From assembly GCA_014529385.2 (NCBI GenBank), contig CM043970.1, positions 41,721,279 through 41,785,278 on the forward strand: a DNA stretch of 64,000 bases, in the 5' to 3' direction. Origin of the DNA: Adiantum capillus-veneris (Eukaryota; Streptophyta; Polypodiopsida; Polypodiales; Pteridaceae). Made by a program: the position numbers and the translations under genes. Shown here piece after piece: positions 19,750 through 31,461 of the stretch; the first letter of the stretch is position 1, and each line of letters starts with the position of its first letter. A model generated the notes under the pieces. The model was given only the letters and a program-made list of their open reading frames with translations. It searched no databases and was not told the DNA's origin.

Positions 19750-22700
19750 CATTGATAGTACTCCAATTTATAGCAATAATCCTAGTATCTAGGACTCGGA
19801 ATGAGTTTTCTATGTTCCATTGCTATACATTGTTTACTATTTTTTTGAGTGAGGTTTCTTTCACATTAGCGCAAGCAGCATCCATAGTCTAGAGAATAAC
19901 AACTTCTCCTTCTTGCAGAGCAAGAGAGAAAATGTTTCCTTCATTAAGAAAAAGTGGGTCCACAAGAGGGGGCGAGAAGATCAAACAAGGTTGTCTATTT
20001 GGCCAACTGGTGCCCCTTTTGGGCTTCTTACTTTTGCATAATCTTCAAATACCATCATCGATACTACTCCAATGATACCAGTATGCACAAATCTCAAATG
20101 AGTTTGTTCTTTTCGATTCCTATACACTGTTTATTTTGTTTGGTTGAGGGGTTTCTTGCACATTAAATTGAGGAGCACCCACGATAGAGAGAATGATAAC
20201 TTTTCCTTCATAGAGAGCAAGAGAGAACACTTGCCTTCATAAAAAAAGGGCGGGGCCAAGGAGGCACCATATGACCAAATAGGGGTGAGTGTTTCTCCAT
20301 CTGGCGACGGGCGTCCCCTTGTGGCCCTCTTTTTTTTGCATGATCTTCAAACCCCACCTATGCTCCTAGTGTCCACGACTCCAAATGAGTTTTCTCTATT
20401 TTCATTGCTATACATTGGTTATTTTTTTGGGAGTGGGGTTTCTTAAATATAATATTAAGGAGAACCTACAATAAAGAGAATGCCAACCTTTCCTTCTTAG
20501 AGAGAAAGAGAGAACATTTTACCTTCATAAAAAAATGGAGGCCACAAGGGGGCACCCGTTGATCAAACAATGATGCCTGTTTGGTCATCTCGCACCCCCT
20601 TCTGGCCTTTCTTTTTTGTTTTGCATGATCTTCAAACCGCACCATTGATACTAGTACAATTGATAGCAATGATCCTAGTATATGGGACTCCCAATGAGTT
20701 TGTTATGCTCTAAACACTATTGATTTTGTTTGCCATGTAAGTGCCCCCTTGCGTCACCCCCCCTTTTTTTTTTGGCATAAACTTCAAACCCCACCATTGA
20801 TACTACTTGATACTACTGTAGTTGATAGCAATGATCCTAGTATCCATGAGTCCCAACGAGTTTTTCTACTCCTTTTTTGCAGTGAGGTTTCTTATACATT
20901 ACAGTTTGGAGCACCCATAGTAGAGAGAATGACAACTTTTCCTTCTTAGACAGCAAGAGAGGAAATTTTTCCTTCATTAAATAAAAGGGAGGCTACAAGA
21001 GGGGATGAGATGACCAAACAATGGTTTCGCACCCTTGTTTGCCCAAATGGTGACCCCTTGTAGCCTTCTTTCTTTGCATAATCTTCAAATGCCACCACTA
21101 ATACTATTGCGATGATCCTAGTATGCAAGAATCCCAAATGAGTCTGCTCTATTCCATTCCTATACACTGTTTATTTTCTTTGGAGTGAGGTTTCTTGCAC
21201 ATTACATTGAGGAGCAGCCACAATGGGGAGCTCGATAAATTTTCCTTTATAGAGAAAAAAAGAGAAAACTTTACCTTCATGAAAAAAAAGGGGGCCACAA
21301 GGTGGCGTCAGATGACCAAAGAGGGGTGCCTATTTTTCCATCTGGAATCCCTTTGTGGCCCCCTTTCTTTTTGCATGCTCTTCTAGCCCCATCAGTGATG
21401 CTATTATAGATGATAGCAATGCTACTAGTATCCAGAACTCCGAATGAGTTTGCTTTGTTTCATTGCTATACATTGTTTATTATTTTTGGAGTGAGATTTC
21501 TTGCATATAACAATGAGGAGAACCCACAGTAGAGAGAATGAAAATTTTTTCTTCTTTTAGAGAGTAAGAGAGAAAACTTTACCTTCATAAAAGAAAGGGA
21601 GGCCACAAGGGGTGCCAATTGACCAAACACCCTTGTGGTCTCGTTTTGTTTGTGTTTTCTTCAAACCCACCAATGATACTAGTATTCAGGACTCCCAGTA
21701 AGTTTGTTTTGTTCTTTTGCTAAACACGATTAATTTATTTTAGAGAGCAACAGAGAATGGAAACATTTTCTTCTTAGAGAGTAAGAATGAAAAGTTTACC
21801 AATTTTGCATAATCTTCAAACCCAAACATTGATACTGCTACAGTTGATAGCAATGATTCCATGATTCCCAATGATTTTTCTCTACTCTAATGCATTACAC
21901 TATTTATTTTGTTTGGAGTGAAGCTTCTTACACATTACATTGTGGAGCACCCACAATAGAGACAATGACAAATTTATCTTATTGAAGATGAAGATAGAAA
22001 TTTTACCTTTCTAAAAAAAATGAGGGGCCACGAGGGGACGACAGATGATCAAACACAGGTGCTTATTTGACCATCAAGTGCTCACTAGTGGCCCCCTCTT
22101 TTTGGCATACTTTTCAAACCCCACCATTGATACTATTGTTGATAGCAATGATCCTAGTATGGAGGACTCCCAATGAGTTTGCTCTGTTCCCTTGCTATAC
22201 ACTATTTGTTTTGCTTGGAGTGAGGTTTCACGCACATTACGCTATGGAGCACCAAGAGTAGATAGAACGACAACTTTTCCTTCTTAGAGAGCAAGAGAGA
22301 AAACTTTACCTTATTAAAAAAAAGTGGGGCCACAAGGGGGCACCAAATGGCCAAACAACGCCATCTCGTACCCCTTTGTGGCCCCCTTTTGTTTTTGCAT
22401 ATTCTTCATATGCCACCATCATACTAATACAATGACCCCGATATCCAATACCCAGGACTCCCTAATGAGTTTGCTCTATTCCATTACTATACACTATTTT
22501 TTTTTTTTTTGGAGTAAGGTGTCTCGCACATAACATTGAAGAGCACCAACAATAGAGATAATGACAACTTTTCCTTCTTAGAGAGCAAGAGAGAAAAAGT
22601 TTTCTTCATCAACAAAGAAAGGCATTATGAAAATGTTGGACTTTCAAATGGGCCCTATAAGGACTTTGACTTTCTTCATCTTATGTGCCACTTGTCGGAC

Positions 22701-23923
22701 CTTTTGGATTTAGAATGCACTCATCAAGATCTATCATTGATATGTAGCGTGCCATTAGATTCTTTATATCCTAAAACATTTCATTTTTTGATGTGATAAC
22801 TCTTATAAATAGAATTTCTTCCCACATTTTAGCTTCAGTGGGGAGGCCACAACTTCTACAAATCAACTCCAAATTTTTTGAAGTTTGGAGATTTAGAAAC
22901 TACTTTCTAAGATATTTCCAATGATATGTTGGTTGATAGAGTTTTGACAAAGCCTTTATGTACTACACTGCGTTACCCACTTTGAACAAGAAAGACAAAG
23001 TCAAACCTCTTTATAGGGCCCCTTTGAAAATCCAAATTTTCCCTAATGGGGCCACAAGGGGGAGTCAAATGACCAAACAGGGGTGCCTAATTTTCCATCT
23101 AGTGCCCCCTTGTGGACCCCTTTTTTTGGAATAATCTTCAAACCCCACCACAGTAGAGACAATGATAACTTGTCCTTTATAGAGAAAGAGAGAAAAATTT
23201 ACCTTCACAAAAAAAGGGGAGTCCACAAGGGGGCGCCAAATGGACAAACAAAGTGTTTGTTGTGCCATCTTGCAACCACTTTTGACTGCCATTTTTTGTA
23301 TGATCTTCAAACTCCACTAGTGATACTAATGCAATTGATAGCAATGATTTTCGTATCCATGACTCTAGTGAGTTTGCTTTGTCTCATTTCTATACACTAT
23401 TTATTTTGTTTGAAGTGACATTTCTTACACAAACACTAAGGAGCACCCACACTAGAGAGAATGACAACTTTTTCTTCAAACAAAATAAGAGAGAAAAACT
23501 TTATAAAAAAGAGGGAGGCAGGAAGGGGTAGCCAGATGACCAAACAAGGCTACCTATTTGCCATCTTGCACCCCCTTGTGGCCCCTTTGTTTTTGCATAA
23601 TCTCAAACTCCACCACTAATACTATAGCAATTAATAACAACAATCCTAGAATTTGAGACTCTTAGCGAGTTAGTTCTGTTCTATTGCTAAATACGCCTGG
23701 TTTTGTTTTGAGAGCAAGAGAGAATGACAGCTTTTCTGTCTTAGAGTGCAAGAGATAAACTTTACCTTCCTAAAAAATGGGGATCAAAAGGAGCCACTAG
23801 ATGATCGAATGAGGGTGTCTGTTTTTCCATCTAGTGCCCCATTGTGATTCCTTTTTTTTTGCATAATCTTTTAACCCCACCACTAATACTACTACAATTG
23901 ATAGCGATGACACTAGTCCTACT
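19750..23923. repeat. hairpin satellite array, block 1 (about 14 units of about 300 bp)
   Basis: Roughly 14 recurrences of the words gatcctagtatccaggactc, aatgagtttgctct, ctatacactatttattttg, ggagtgaggtttcttgcaca and ttccttcttagagagcaaga, in that order, about 280-310 bp apart. Each unit holds a near-palindrome: ggggccacaagggggcg...gatgaccaaaca on one side and tttggccatctgg...cgcccccttgtggcccc on the other. Units are diverged by about 10-25 percent by eye. The array is interrupted by a MITE at 22624-23047. No coding capacity. Confidence 0.88.
22624..23047. mobile_element. 424-bp MITE-like element inside the satellite
   Basis: Left end ATTATGAAAATGTTGGAC and right end complement ATTAGGGAAAATTTGGAT form imperfect inverted repeats that continue for about 50 bp (TTTCAAA...GGGCCCTATAA...TTTGACTTT on both sides). 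The interior is non-coding. It splits one satellite unit between aaagaaaggc and ggggccacaagg, which would otherwise be continuous. Superfamily not identified. Confidence 0.75.
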
Positions 23924-24181
23924 GTGACTACTACTACTACTCGCTCAACTCTCCAAAAACCTATTAATTAGCTTCACAGATTCGTTTCGAATCTTCGATC
24001 CTAAGGTAAGGTAAAATCAAAAGTGCCCGCAAGCCTGCTGGCCCCTCATGGCGTGCTTCCTTATCACACTTGCAGCATCTGGCCTGCATTGCAATCATCA
24101 TCGTGCATCCTTCTCGGACGCCTGAGAATCCCAACCCACCCATTCCCCGTGCTATCCCCTAATGCACCTCGGCTGCAGAAA

Positions 24182-24249
<68 letters not shown>

Positions 24250-24835
24250 TGTGCATTGTGATAATGGGAGCGATAGATAGGGATCTGTCCATCCCTGCAT
24301 ACAAACGGGAGAGAAGGAGTTTTCTTTCCTTGTAGGCAAACGAGAGAGAGGGAGTTTCTCATGTGTGAGAGAGAGATTCTGGCCATCCGCAACATGCCCA
24401 CCTCAGCGAGCCCCAACTGTCCACAATTTCCTTCTGCTCACAAAGGCTTGCACTCATTGGTGCGGATATTACATCAACCCTCCATTGATTATAGCACCCC
24501 ATAGCTGCTGCTCTGCACGGACGTGCCCAGAAGAGACGGAGAGAATAATCGGACAAACTTTCCCTCGTTTTTGTCTCCGTCTGTTTCCCTACAATCGATC
24601 GCTCTCCCACTCTCCCATTGTGTTGCCAAAAATCTGTTTCTATGTGACCCACAAATCTCTTCATGCCTCTCGTCTGCCATCCTCGCAGGCGGGCACCTTT
24701 TTCTCTCTGCTGGTCTTCGCCCTCACTCCATGCTCGCTAACCTGCCGCATAATTCGAGCCACACATCATTTTGCAACACGACCAGTTCTTTGCGCATAAG
24801 ACGAACCCTTTGCTATGAAAAAAATATGGTTGTCC
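23924..24835. other. distal part of the HUH element, no recognised gene
   Basis: Contains the terminal GTAGTAG repeats (minus strand), the shared AGCTAATTAAT motif (23964-23975 region), and a (GA)n tract. Overlapping frames of 60-144 codons exist on both strands, but none shows a domain I recognise. Confidence 0.4.
24185..24247. repeat. (GA)n microsatellite
   Basis: About 30 GA units. Confidence 0.97.
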
Positions 24836-24840
24836 CCTCC

Positions 24841-25160
24841 TGTTGAGATGTCGAGCTCTGCATCTTGAGCTGGCATCCACTACGGGTCTTAGCCGCTTAC
24901 GACATTTACTCACTGGCGCGTTAGGTGACCGACATGGAGGATCTCTGCCAGTGATTCTACAGCTGGACTACACTTATAGTGCCAGCCTAGTAAGCTTCTA
25001 GCGAGTTCACACTTAGTGACCGCATGTATATATGTGCTACTTTTCAGTTTTAGCACTTAGTCATTTTGTACTCTCTTTTCTATACGAAGAAGAAGAAGCT
25101 TTCCTCTCTGTGTGCTTTGTGCTTGTCTTGTGTAGCTCTCTTGCATCCTCTTTCTTTACA
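24841..25160 (+). repeat. copia 5' LTR
   Basis: 320 bp, TG...CA ended, with a matching partner at 29782-30101. Promoter and start site of the element RNA should lie here. Confidence 0.97.
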
Positions 25161-25178
25161 TGTTATCAGAGCCTGGTG
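25161..25178 (+). promoter_or_regulatory. copia primer-binding site (initiator tRNA-Met)
   Basis: TGTTATCAGAGCCTGG lies directly after the 5' LTR and differs by one base from TGGTATCAGAGC, the complement of the plant initiator tRNA-Met 3' end, which primes minus-strand cDNA synthesis. Confidence 0.88.
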
Positions 25179-25459
25179 CAGGCAAGAGAGGCTAAGAGAG
25201 CAAGAGCATCACAATCCCTTCATTCGCAATCCACGACCAGATGCAATTTCGTACAAGTTTTGGGGGTTTTTCGTACAAGTTTCTGAATAGGTCTCCAAAG
25301 TGCAGTACATAGAGATTTACTGTACAAGTACATTGGTTGTATGTACGCTTGATTGTGGACACTCGTTGAGTGTAGAAAGCGTTACAGGTACCACGATAGC
25401 AGGTTCAACAGATTTGCAGGTTTTTGTAGATTGCAGCTATTTTGTCTTAGTTCTTCAAG

Positions 25460-28400
25460 ATGTCTGACGGTTTCAGTCAGATTGTCATTAGGAAGCTTGA
25501 GAAAAATAACTACCCTGCATGGAAGTTCAGAATAACAAATTTCCTAAAAGGAAAAGGTTATTGGGACTATGTAGAAGGAGACAATGAAAAGAAACCAGAG
25601 ATTCCCGAGGCAAATGCTACAGCAGAACAAAGGAAAGCTTTGAGGGACTAGCAACAAGGCCAGAGCAAAGTGATGTATTGGCTTTCTATGAGCATCACAA
25701 ATGGAATGATGGGCTATCTACAGGATACTGAAACTCCCGCCATTGCATGGAAAAACTTAGGTAGAGTGTTCGAGGTGAACACCAAGGCCAGGAAGCTTCA
25801 ACGAAAGTCGGAGCTAAATCAGGTTAAGAGGAACAACCTCTCCATCAATGATTATGCTTTGAAGATCAAGAGTATCATTGAGGCTCTTGGATCTATTAAA
25901 GTCTCAGTGGAAGACGATGACATTGTCCGTGCATGCTTGGATGGTCTAGGAGATGAGTATGTACATTTCAGGTCTTCCATGAATACAAGAGACGACATCC
26001 CCGTGCTCCAAGATTTGATTTTTATGCTTATTCTTGAGGAGAAGAACCTTGACACATCTTCTTCTCATGGAAGAAATAATTCTGAACAGGCCTTCTATTC
26101 TAACTCCAACAGAGGTAGAGGTAGAGGTCGTGGTCGAGGCCCAAGTGGTTGCAGGGGCCAATTTCGAGAAGGTCAATCAAATCAAAACAATACATGTGGC
26201 AGGGGAAACCAATCTCAAGGCAGGGGGATTCAAAGAGGTCGTGGTGCAAGATCAAGCAGACAGCAACATATTGCAAATAGCAGAGAATGTTGGACTTGTG
26301 GTGAAAGAGGTCACATGTCACGTGACTGTCCAAAGGGAAAAGCAAGTGGAAAGAGAGAACAGGGCAACTATGCATCTACTAGCAGAGATGCAGATGACAA
26401 CAAAAACGAGCGCATGTTTGTTATGCAGCATGTAATGAATACAATGACTGCAGAGAATTTCACCCAAGATGATGTTTGGTATGTGGATTTAGGTGCCTCT
26501 AATCACATGACGTCTCGTGGAGAGTGGTTTAGAGATATGCGCAAACCAGATGTGTCAGGCTATGTGCACAGAGGAGATGACACAGCTCACCCCATTGCTC
26601 ATGTAGGGGACATACCTCTAAATACGAAGAGTGGGAAATCAAAGTACTTAGCAGATGTACTTCATGTCCCAAACATTACAAAGAATCTTGTTTCTGTTGG
26701 ACAAATGGTTGAGCAGGGTTTGCAGGTTCGCTTCAATCCAAATGGCTGTTATGTAGAAGATTGCCAGAATGGCTGTAAGCTGATCACAAAGGGCAAATGT
26801 GTGGGCAGAATGTTTACGCTGAATGTAGACATGCCTGAGGTAAAAGATGCATTATTTGCACAGGGCACAGGTGTTGTGGCTGATGTTGACATTTGGCACA
26901 AACGCATTGGCCATGTCAATGAGCAGAGATTGCGCAGCATGCAATCAAAACAGATTGTAAAAGGTTTGCCCAAATTCAAGGTCGATGGTATGCATAAAGT
27001 GTGTGCCGCATGCCAGTTTGGAAAACAGTCAAAGGGCTCATTTCCACATGAGCGCAATGTATGTAAAAAGCCACTTGAGGTGGTGCACACAGATGTTTGG
27101 GGTCCAACCGATACTGCAAGTATACATGGTTGCAGGTTTTATGTCTCTTTCATTGATGACCATACAAGGAAAGTATGGGTCTACTTCATGCGTAACAAAA
27201 GTGAAGTGTTTGGTCACTTTCAAGACTTCAAAGTCATGATTGAGAAGGAGATAGATATGCAAATCAAGACATTGAGGTCAGATGGAGGGGGAGAGTACTT
27301 CTTCAATGATTTTTCAGATTTTCTGCGAATGCATGGTATACGCAGGCAGTTTACATGCAGATATACTCCACAGCAGAATGGGGTCGCAGAAAGGAAAAAC
27401 AGGCACATTGCAGAGGTTGCACGTGCATTGATGAATGAGAAGAACATGCCTCATCATTTCTGGGCTGAAGCTGTAAATACAACTGTGTACATTATGAACA
27501 GGACACCTACAGCTGCGATGCATGATGTAACGCCTGAGGAAAAGTTTACAGGTACAAAGCCTGATTTGGCACACTTGAAAGTGTTTGGCTGCATAGCTTA
27601 CGTGCATGTACCAGATGAGTTGCGTAGGAAATTGGATCCTAAAGCACAGAAATGTATTCTTGTGGGATATTCCCTTGAACAAAAGGGGTACAGGTGCTAC
27701 AATCCTACTACACAAGAATTACGAGTGAGCAGAGATGTAGTCTTTGATGAGATGAGCAGCTGGTACAGTAATGCACATGGCACTATTGGGGCTGATGTAA
27801 AATATGATGTGGTTGTACAAAATGTGAGGACACAGTCACAGGTTTTGAGTGGACCACAAGAGTCCTCTTCTCGTGGCTCTGTTGAGAAGCCATGGAATGG
27901 TAGACTACGTACGCAGGTTACTCCACCAGCACGTACAAGGAATGTATCACGAAAAGGAATGGAAAAGGTTGATGAACCTCCCTTTATGGCTGATGCATCA
28001 TCAGGTTTTTCACATGTAGACATGGATTCAGATGGTTCTAAACAAAGTCTTGATGAGGAATTTGGAATTCCGGCTGTCAGGACACCTAGTGTAAGGAAAG
28101 TACAAGAAGATGCTAGAGGGCAAAGGAGTGACCCAGGACTGCGCAGATCTAACAGAGTCAGAAATCCAGTTTAGAAATTGACTTATGATGGGTATCTAGC
28201 ACATCACCAAGCCTACTTGGATAAGGTGATACAGGATGTGGAGCCCACATGTTTTGAGGATGCAGTTGGAAATGTGCATTGAGATGATGCAATGAATGAA
28301 GAGATGGCTGCATTGGAAGAAAACGACACATGGGAGTTGGTGCCATTGCCAAGTGGCAAGAAAGCTATTGGATGTAAATGGGTGTATAAAACCAAGCATA

Positions 28401-29809
28401 AGGCTGATGGTAACATTGAGCGTCACAAGGCAAGGCTGGTCGCAAAGGGTTATGCACAGATGTATGGCATAGACTATGAGGAGACCTTTGCTCCAGTGGC
28501 AAAGATGACGACTGTGAGAGTTGTCATAGCAGTGGCTGCATCTAGAGGATGGATTATGCATCAAATGGATGTAAAGAATGACTTCTTGAATGGTGCGTTG
28601 CAAGAGAAAGTGTATATGGATCAGCCACCTGGTTATGTCGATCCAGGTTACCCAGATTATGTATGCAGACTTCTCAAAGCTTTGTATGGTTTGAAGCAGG
28701 GCTCTAGAGCATGGTATGACAGGATTGCCAAGTATCTTGTCAGTATTGGGTTTAGGAGAGCTCATGCTGATCATTCACTCTATGTACGTGAGAGTGATGT
28801 GGGGATTGTGGTCATTACCATATATGTAGATTACCTTATTATTGTGGGTGACAAAGCTATGGAGATTGACCATGTGAAGGGTCTTCTCAAACAGGAGTTT
28901 GAAATGAAAGATTTGGGCGAGTTGCGCTACTTTCTTGGCATTGAGGTGATCAGGACTCGAGAGGGTGTATGGCTGTCATAGAGACAATATGCTTTGGACA
29001 TGTTGTCAAAGTATGGTATGGCTGATTGTAAGCCAATTTCTATTCCCTTGGATGTAAATGCAAAGCTGAGTGCAGAGAAGGGTGATGTTGTTGAGGATGT
29101 CAAGATGTACAGGAAGATTGTGGGTAGTCTAATCTACTTGACTATCACGAGGCCATACTTGAGCTACACAGTAGGCTTGGAGAGTCAGTTCATGCAGCTT
29201 CCGAGGAAGCCACATTTGGATGGAGTACGACGCACACTTCGGTATGTGCAAGGGACTCTTGACTACGCATTGTTCTATGCAGCAGATGTGCCATTAGCAT
29301 TGTATGGGTATACAGATGCAGATTGGGCAGGTAGCATTGTTGATAGGAGATCTACGAGTGGCTTCATGTTCTCCTTTGGGAGTGCTGCTGTTACTTGGAG
29401 CAGCAAAAAGCAGCCTACGGTTGCTTTATTGAGCATAGAGGCTGAGTACAGAGGTGCAGCAGCTGCGGCGTGTGAGGTAGCTTGGCTACGCACATTACTT
29501 GAGGACTTGGGAGTGCAGGTGGAACAACAGATTTTCATCTATTGTGACAACCTCAGCAGCATACAGTTGGCTAGGAACCCAGTGTTCCATGCCAGGACCA
29601 AGCACATAGAGGTCCATTATCACTACGTTCGAGAGCGAGTGTTGGCGGGCGACATCGACTTGGTCTACGTCAGCACAGAGGAGCAGATAGCGGATATCTT
29701 TACCAAGGCCCTCGGAGATGAGAAGCTTCGACGTTTCCGGACTATGCTTGAACTCTGTGACATGCAGAGCTCGAGGGGGAGTGTTGAGATGTCGAGCTCA
29801 ATATCTTGA
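25460..29809 (+). pseudogene. copia gag-pol polyprotein, four in-frame stops
   Basis: One frame of 1450 codons. Order seen: gag (from MSDGFSQIVIRKLEKNNYPA), RGG-type basic region, zinc knuckle CWTCGERGHMSRDC, protease (WYVDLGASNHMT, where family members have D-S-G-A), integrase (HHCC region WHKRIGHV...CAACQFGKQ; TDVWGP, RSDGGGEY, NGVAERKNRHI), RT (CKWVYKTK, QMDVKNDFLNG, LYGLKQ, YVDYLII), RNase H (YTDADWAGS, CDNLSSIQLARN, ADIFTKAL). Stops: TAG 25649, TAG 28172, TGA 28280, TAG 28979. The RT active site YVDD reads YVDY and the protease DSG reads DLG, so it is inactive even apart from the stops. ATG at 25460 starts a normal copia gag. Confidence 0.95.
29772..29781 (+). promoter_or_regulatory. copia polypurine tract
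   Basis: CGAGGGGGAG directly before the 3' LTR; it primes plus-strand cDNA synthesis. Confidence 0.88.
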
Positions 29810-30101
29810 GCTGGCATCCACTACGGGTCTTAGCCGCTTACGACATTTACTCACTGGCGCGTTAGGTGACCGACATGGAGGATCTCTACCAGTGATTCTA
29901 CAGCTGGACTACACTTATAGTGCCAGCTTAGTACGCTTCTAGCGAGTTCACACTTAGTGACCGCATGTACATATGTGCTACTTTTTAGTTTTAGCACTTA
30001 GTCATTTTGTACTCTCTTTTCTATACGAAGAAGAAGAAGCTTTCCTCTCTGTGTGCTTTGTGCTTGTCTTGTGTAGCTCTCTTGCATCCTCTTTCTTTAC
30101 A
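29782..30101 (+). repeat. copia 3' LTR
   Basis: 320 bp, same ends as the 5' LTR, about 97.5 percent identical by manual count. The end of the RNase H frame overlaps its first bases. Confidence 0.97.
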
Positions 30102-30106
30102 CCTCC

Positions 30107-30840
30107 CTGCTCGTCCTTCTCCCCTTTCCTCCTTATCCACAATGCTTTGGAGATTGGCATGTGACACACTCGCCTGACACGACCGCCACCTGTCTCCTTG
30201 TGTACCTTGCCTTGCCTGCCATGTGGCGACTACCACCTTTTCATTATCATTCTCAAAATGCGCATCTCGCAAGATTCTTGCTAATACAATTCCAAAAAAA
30301 CGTTTGTGGAACCTACCTTGGCTGTATGTTACTCTTAGATTAATTAATTAGCAAGATTCCATGTTTTCTTATGTGAGTTTAGAGGAAATGGATAGCTTGG
30401 GCTTGTTCACGTGCAAAGCATATCTCAAGATCACAAAAGACAAAAGCATAACGATTTGTCACGTCAACGACAATTCCGAACATAATCAACAAAACGTACG
30501 AGCTTGTTTGTGTAGAAAACGTATCTCAACATTACGAAAGACATAACCATAATGTTTTGTTATGCTGATATCAATTTTAAAGATAATAAAAAATTGCATC
30601 AACACAATGCAGCTGGTACTTGAGATGATTGTTAGAATTCAGTTATCAGGTCCATCGTTACATAAGGTCAGGAATACATGCTAGGAGTAAATAACCAAAA
30701 TGGGTGCAGAGAAAAAAAACCCAGCAGATGTCCAGATTGTCCTCACAAAAACGCCAGCAAATATTCACGATCTACACCAGCAAAAAAACCCAGAAGCTGT
30801 CCAGATTTTCCTCACAAAAATGCCAACAAATATTGACAAT
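30107..30840. other. HUH element interior, non-coding
   Basis: No recognisable coding sequence. Contains a short internal direct repeat around cagca...ccagatt(g/t)tcctcacaaaaa at about 30723-30760 and 30787-30825. Confidence 0.45.
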
Positions 30841-31203
30841 CTAGTCGACAAGATGTCTGTTTAGTAAGTTTGCAAGCCTGCATAGGAGTGCATTCAGCTT
30901 GCTGAGCTGTGTTTTCAACTTTGACACTTCAGTACGCAGCACTGCGATTTGCTCCTCTAGCTTGGAAACCTGTATATCAGCGACATTTGTTTCACGTTCA
31001 TCAATTGCATCTTTTAATCTATCTATTGCATCCAGGACATCAGATCGAAGAGCTCGATAACCCTCCGGTTAATTCCTCGAGACCTCGTGCAAAATTTCTG
31101 TCACCATCTCCTTGACCTTGTCCAATCGTGGATCTCGAATTTCATCCAACGACTCGTCTACTTGCGTCTCTGTCATTGAGTCCACCAAGTTTATCTGGTC
31201 CAT
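30841..31203 (-). pseudogene. small coiled-coil protein of the HUH element
   Basis: ATG at 31203 opens a 120-codon frame ending at TAG 30841-30843, broken once by TAA at 31069-31071 (codon 45). The N-terminus is acidic (MTETQVDESLDEIRD); the C-terminal half (codons about 50-115) is a heptad-like helix rich in Leu, Lys and Glu (KLEEQIAVLRTEV, SKLKTQLSKLNALL). It lies 258 bp downstream of the Rep-like gene on the same strand. Length, ATG and continuous heptads argue that this was a real protein, perhaps an oligomerising partner of the nuclease. I recognise no family. Confidence 0.6.
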
Positions 31204-31461
31204 TTTACCTTGCATTCACAGAATAGAAAGTTTTAGTCTCATCACATGCAAGAAATAGAAGCAATTAGAATGAACTAGCAATACATTGTATCATGCAACT
31301 GTTGTCACGCCAACACTATGCACCAACGGGATGTACTCATCGCCTATTTGCGGACTCGCTCCGTTTTGTTCACTATAGTTATCTTCGTGGTTAGTTCGCA
31401 CGCTCGTTGGATTGTTGAGAAGATGTTTGATAGTTAGCAAAGTGCAAAATCAAAATCATTC

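Larger units (their letters stand above)
24836..30106 (+). mobile_element. complete Ty1/copia LTR retrotransposon
   Basis: Bounded by a 5-bp direct duplication CCTCC (24836-24840 and 30102-30106). 320-bp LTRs at 24841-25160 and 29782-30101 both start TGTTGAGATG and end TTTCTTTACA. A primer-binding site matching initiator tRNA-Met follows the 5' LTR and a polypurine tract precedes the 3' LTR. One reading frame (25460-29809) encodes gag, protease, integrase, RT and RNase H in copia order, with four stops and no frameshift. By eye the LTRs differ at 8 of 320 positions, six of them transitions, so insertion is fairly recent. Confidence 0.96.

Noticed and set aside
19750-23923. Satellite units considered as a CRISPR array or as tRNA/5S genes
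   Set aside because: The units are about 300 bp, diverged throughout, with no A/B boxes or short-repeat/spacer alternation.
24365-24846. Overlapping frames of 107-144 codons on the plus strand and 101 on the minus strand
   Set aside because: Mutually overlapping, no recognisable motif; not supported as genes.
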